Assembly: GCA_002483425.1 (NCBI GenBank)
Contig: DLHW01000070.1
Span: 104,394 to 120,396 of the forward strand
Origin: Methylococcaceae bacterium UBA7658
GTDB taxonomy: Bacteria; Pseudomonadota; Gammaproteobacteria; Methylococcales; Methylomonadaceae
Reading direction: 5' to 3'
DNA: 16,003 nt
In this document: positions 12,996 through 16,003 of the stretch, piece after piece
How positions within the stretch are numbered: position 1 is the first letter of the stretch
Layout: every line of letters starts with the position of its first letter
Position numbers and translations under genes: made by a program
The notes under the pieces: model-generated
What the model was told of the DNA's origin: nothing
Database searches by the model: none
What the model saw: only the letters and a program-made list of their open reading frames with translations

Positions 12996-15900
12996 TTAAT
13001 TAACAGAGGCATTGGCCGAGACTTCCGGCCCTGGTCTTACCCTAAACCAGGCGGCATACAAAGCGGGCAGAAAAAATACCGTCAGCAGGGTGGCAACGGT
13101 TAACCCGCCCATAATAGCGATGGCTTGCGGGCCGAAGAAATCGTTCCGGGATAAAGGAATCATGGACAGAATGGCGGCTGCGGCAGTCAGCATGATCGGA
13201 CGGAAACGCCTGACGGTGGATTCGATGATGGCATTCCAGGTAATGAGGCCAGCCTTTTTATCTTGTTCGATTTGGTCGACCAAAATGACCGAATTGCGCA
13301 TAATCATTCCGGCCAGCGCGATAATGCCGAGTAGGGCGACAAACCCGAACGGCGCAACCGAATAACCTGAGCGCAAAGGCCGCCCCGATTACGCCCAAAG
13401 GCGCAGTCATAAAGACCAGAAAGGTGCGGGATAAATTGTGTAACTGCATCATCAACAATACCAACGTGACAATAACCACCAATGGAATCCAGATCAGGAT
13501 GGATTTTTGGGCAATCCAGGCATCTTCTTTCGCGGCGCCGGTTTCGATGTAATAGCCGGGTGGTAAGGTCGATTTGATTTTCTCCAATTCTGGTTCGATT
13601 TCGGCTGCCACATCGGGCGCTAAATGCCCTTCCGCCACATCTGCCCTTATCGAAATAGCGGGAAATCGATTTCGCCGCCAACGGACGCCGTTTTCAAAAT
13701 CGATTTGGGCGCTAACAAGATGCGCCAACGGCACCCATTTTCCGGTGGCAGTCGGTACGCTTGTATCCGGTAATTGGTCTATTGACTTTCGGAGTAATTG
13801 TTCCGCCCGCCAGACAATCTCGATCAGCTTGTCTTCTTCGCGGTGCTGGCCAACCGGAACTCCCGAGTAATGCGCCTGCAAAGCTTGAGACAAGCTCATT
13901 GTGGAAACGCCAATAGCACGCGCCCGGCCTGATCCAATTCAAGGAGTATGGATGGCCTGTTCTCATGCCAGTCGTCGTTGACATCCACCGTATGGGGGTT
14001 GGCGCGGACAATGTCGGTAACGCGATCCGCAATCGACCTGACGGTTTCGGCGTGATCGCCGAAAACCCTGAACAGCACCGGATAATCCATAGGTGGGCCG
14101 ATATTCAGCCGCATGATCCGGCCTCGTACTTCAGGAAAGTCCGTCGCAATGGCTTGCCGGATACGCTGCATTACTTGTTCGCGGGCGGCATTATTTTTGG
14201 TCATCAAGACAAACTCGACCAAGTTGGTGTTCGCCAACTGCTGGACGATGAGCAGGAAAAACCGAGGCGTTCCCTCACCGATGTAACTGGCGTAATGGAC
14301 AATATCGGGATCTTTTGCAAAAACAGCTTCCATGCGCTTGGCAACCGCTTCGCTTTGTTCGAAAGCACTGCCTTCCGGCGACCATAAATCAACGATAAGT
14401 TCAGGTCGGTTCGATAGCGGAAAAAACTGTTGCGGTAATTTAGTCAATGTCCAAACGCCGAACGCGAATAAAAGTATCGTCGCTGCAATCACTTTATTAC
14501 GATGCGTAAGGCAAACAATCACCCAATGACGAAGCCGGGTATAAAAAACGGAATCATAAAGATCCCGATGCTTATCGGGTGAAGCCGGTTTTGGTTTCAA
14601 AATCAGGTATCCCAAATAAGGCGTAAAAGTCACAGCACCCAGCCAGGATAAGATGAGCGAGATACCGACGACCTGGAATATAGCGGCGGTGTATTCACCC
14701 GCCGAGGATTTTGCCAAACCGACCGGCAGGAAACCAAGAATTGTACTTAATGTCCCAGTTAACATCGGAAATGCCGTCGCGCGGTAAGCAAACGTGGCGG
14801 CCTGGAGACGATCCCAGCCTTCCTCAAGTTTCCGCGCCATCATTTGATAGCAATCATGGCATCATCCACCAATAAGCCGAGCGCCAATATAAGCGCACCC
14901 AGGGAGATGCGGTGGACTTCCATGCCGACTAGTAACATCACTAACAACGTAGCGGCAAGCACCAGCGGTACGGTCAAGGCCACGACAGAACCGGTTCTTA
15001 GTCCTAAGCTGATAAAGCTGGCTAACAGCACTGCCACCAGCGCTTCAAAAAAAGTCCTGAGAAATTCGCCGATGGCGGTATTGACGACTTGGGCTTGATC
15101 GGCGACTTTTTCCACGTCCACACCGATCGGCAAAGTTTGCTCGATAGCAGTCATTTCCTCTTGCAGCGCCTCGCCCAGATTAAGGATGTTCCCGCGCTTG
15201 TTCATGGTGATGCCCAGTCCGATGACTTCTTTGCCGTTGAAGCGCATCTTGAATTGCACCGGGTCTTGATAGCCTCTTCTGATGGTGGCAATATCGCGTG
15301 TCTTAAAGGTGCGGCCATTAATTCGAATCGGCATGTCGGCGATTTCAGCCACGGATTTGAAAGCGCCGGTCAATCTTATCGGCACATCTTGCAGTCCGGT
15401 CAGCACTGTCCCGGCGGGCATCAGGCTATTTTGGCTTTGTAACACCTGGGCGACAGCTACGGCATCTAAACCCAAGGTAGCCAAATGTTTGTCATTAAAT
15501 TCAATGAAGATTTTTTCTTCCTGTGCGCCGATCAAGTCTACTTTTTCGACATCCTTTACCCTCAGCAACCTTTGCCGCGCGGCATCCACAATGTCTTTGA
15601 GTTCAGCATAATCGAAGCCTTCACCGGAGAAAGCGTACAGCAAACTGTAGGTATCGCCGAATTCGTCATTAAAGAACGGGCCGATGATACCGGGCGGCAA
15701 GCTCAGTTTGATGTCGGCGGTCTTTTTGCGCGCCGAGTACCAAAGAAGCTGTATCTCTTGCGGCGAAATATCTTCCCTGGCGTTGATGAAGATGACCGAT
15801 TCGCCCGCTTTGGAATAACTCCGTAGATAATCGAGGCTCGGCAATTCCTGAAGTTTTTTCTCCAGACGATCGGTCACTTGGTCTTCAACTTCTTGCGCGG

Positions 15901-16003
15901 TCGCACCGGGATATATGGTTTTGACCACCATGACACGAAAAGTGAATTTAGGATCTTCGCGCTGCTCCAAAACAAAATAAGCAAGGCTCTAGACTATCAG
16001 GAG
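12996..16003 (-). pseudogene. RND efflux pump inner membrane permease (AcrB/HAE1-like), broken by three frameshifts and a stop codon; 5' end beyond window
   Basis: Four fragments, read in order on the minus strand, rebuild one RND permease: up to 14840 (QREDPKFTFRVMVVKTIYPG to GLLVDDAMIA), 14843-13896 (MMARKLEEGWDRLQAATFAYR to the periplasmic domain), 13899-13258 (SLSQALQAHYSGVPVGQ onward) and 13376-12996 (PFGFVALLGIIALAGMIMRN to the C-terminus). The junctions each need one base: a missing G near 14846 (ATC-AAATGATG instead of ATC-GAA-ATG-ATG), a missing base near 13925 (GCC-GGGCGCG, where homologues have Gln-Ala-Arg-Ala-Arg-Ala), and one extra base near 13358-13359 (or two missing). Upstream, an in-frame TAG (15991-15989) interrupts LLIV*SLAYFVLEQREDP, which matches the family N-terminus, so the TTG at 15970 is not the true start. 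About 1,000 residues are recoverable. RND pumps expel solutes by proton exchange. It looks non-functional unless the lesions are sequencing errors. The downstream channel gene is intact. Confidence 0.85.

Noticed and set aside
12983..13012. Longer start for the outer membrane channel at 13012
   Set aside because: It adds ten residues ahead of a perfectly ordinary lipoprotein signal peptide and overlaps the pump frame; the ATG at 12982 is more natural.
15485..15826. 113-codon plus-strand frame opposite the RND gene
   Set aside because: It is antisense to conserved RND coding sequence and has no family resemblance of its own.
14840..15970. TTG at 15970 as the start of an intact RND permease
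   Set aside because: The frame upstream still reads as family N-terminus (LLIV, then LAYFVLEQRED) across a TAG, and about 35 residues of first membrane helix would be missing.

Overview
The window looks like the chromosome of a gammaproteobacterium. LpxB points to a lipid A-making Gram-negative, and the DUF1249/YqiB-like protein, the E. coli-length DgkA and GcvH, the two-domain MazG and the YpfJ-type protease all resemble gammaproteobacterial families. The style (AT-leaning gammaproteobacterial codons, many TTG and GAA codons) would suit Methylococcales, but nothing in the sequence proves that order, so it is only a guess. No rRNA, tRNA, CRISPR array or phage module was seen.

Left part (1-7075), housekeeping. 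A minus-strand run (adaptor-like secreted protein, QueD-family pterin enzyme, DUF1249 protein) is packed with gaps of 10-13 bases. It diverges from a plus-strand run: gcvH, dgkA, a PfkB-family sugar/nucleoside kinase and mazG. In that run dgkA and the kinase share an ATGA overlap, and mazG begins within 15 bases of the kinase stop. A 350-base gap with a degraded intergenic repeat precedes a ypfJ-like zinc protease. A 13-codon ORF with a strong Shine-Dalgarno sequence then precedes a complete lpxB.

Boundary (7076-7442). This gap holds what looks like the 3' end of an IS3-family element: the last residues of an OrfB transposase and a possible TG...CA terminal repeat. It separates the core genes from a more accessory right half.

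Right part (7443-16003), detoxification and efflux. Five minus-strand genes form an apparent operon (10466 down to 7443): a multi-pass membrane protein, an NTF2/SnoaL-like protein, a MAPEG membrane protein, a soluble glutathione transferase and an atypical short-chain dehydrogenase. A cupin-type AraC regulator is read divergently from a 65-base shared control region with a candidate promoter and an inverted repeat. The regulator converges on a NodT-type outer membrane efflux lipoprotein. That lipoprotein is downstream of an RND inner-membrane pump gene broken by three frameshifts and an in-frame TAG. The pump is therefore a pseudogene (or the assembly has local errors) while its outer membrane channel is intact.

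I do not see a clearly new defence or mobile system. The most distinctive items are the AraC-linked GST/MAPEG/SnoaL/SDR cluster, the multiply broken RND pump beside an intact channel, and the orphan adaptor with a shortened lipoyl region grouped with QueD and DUF1249.
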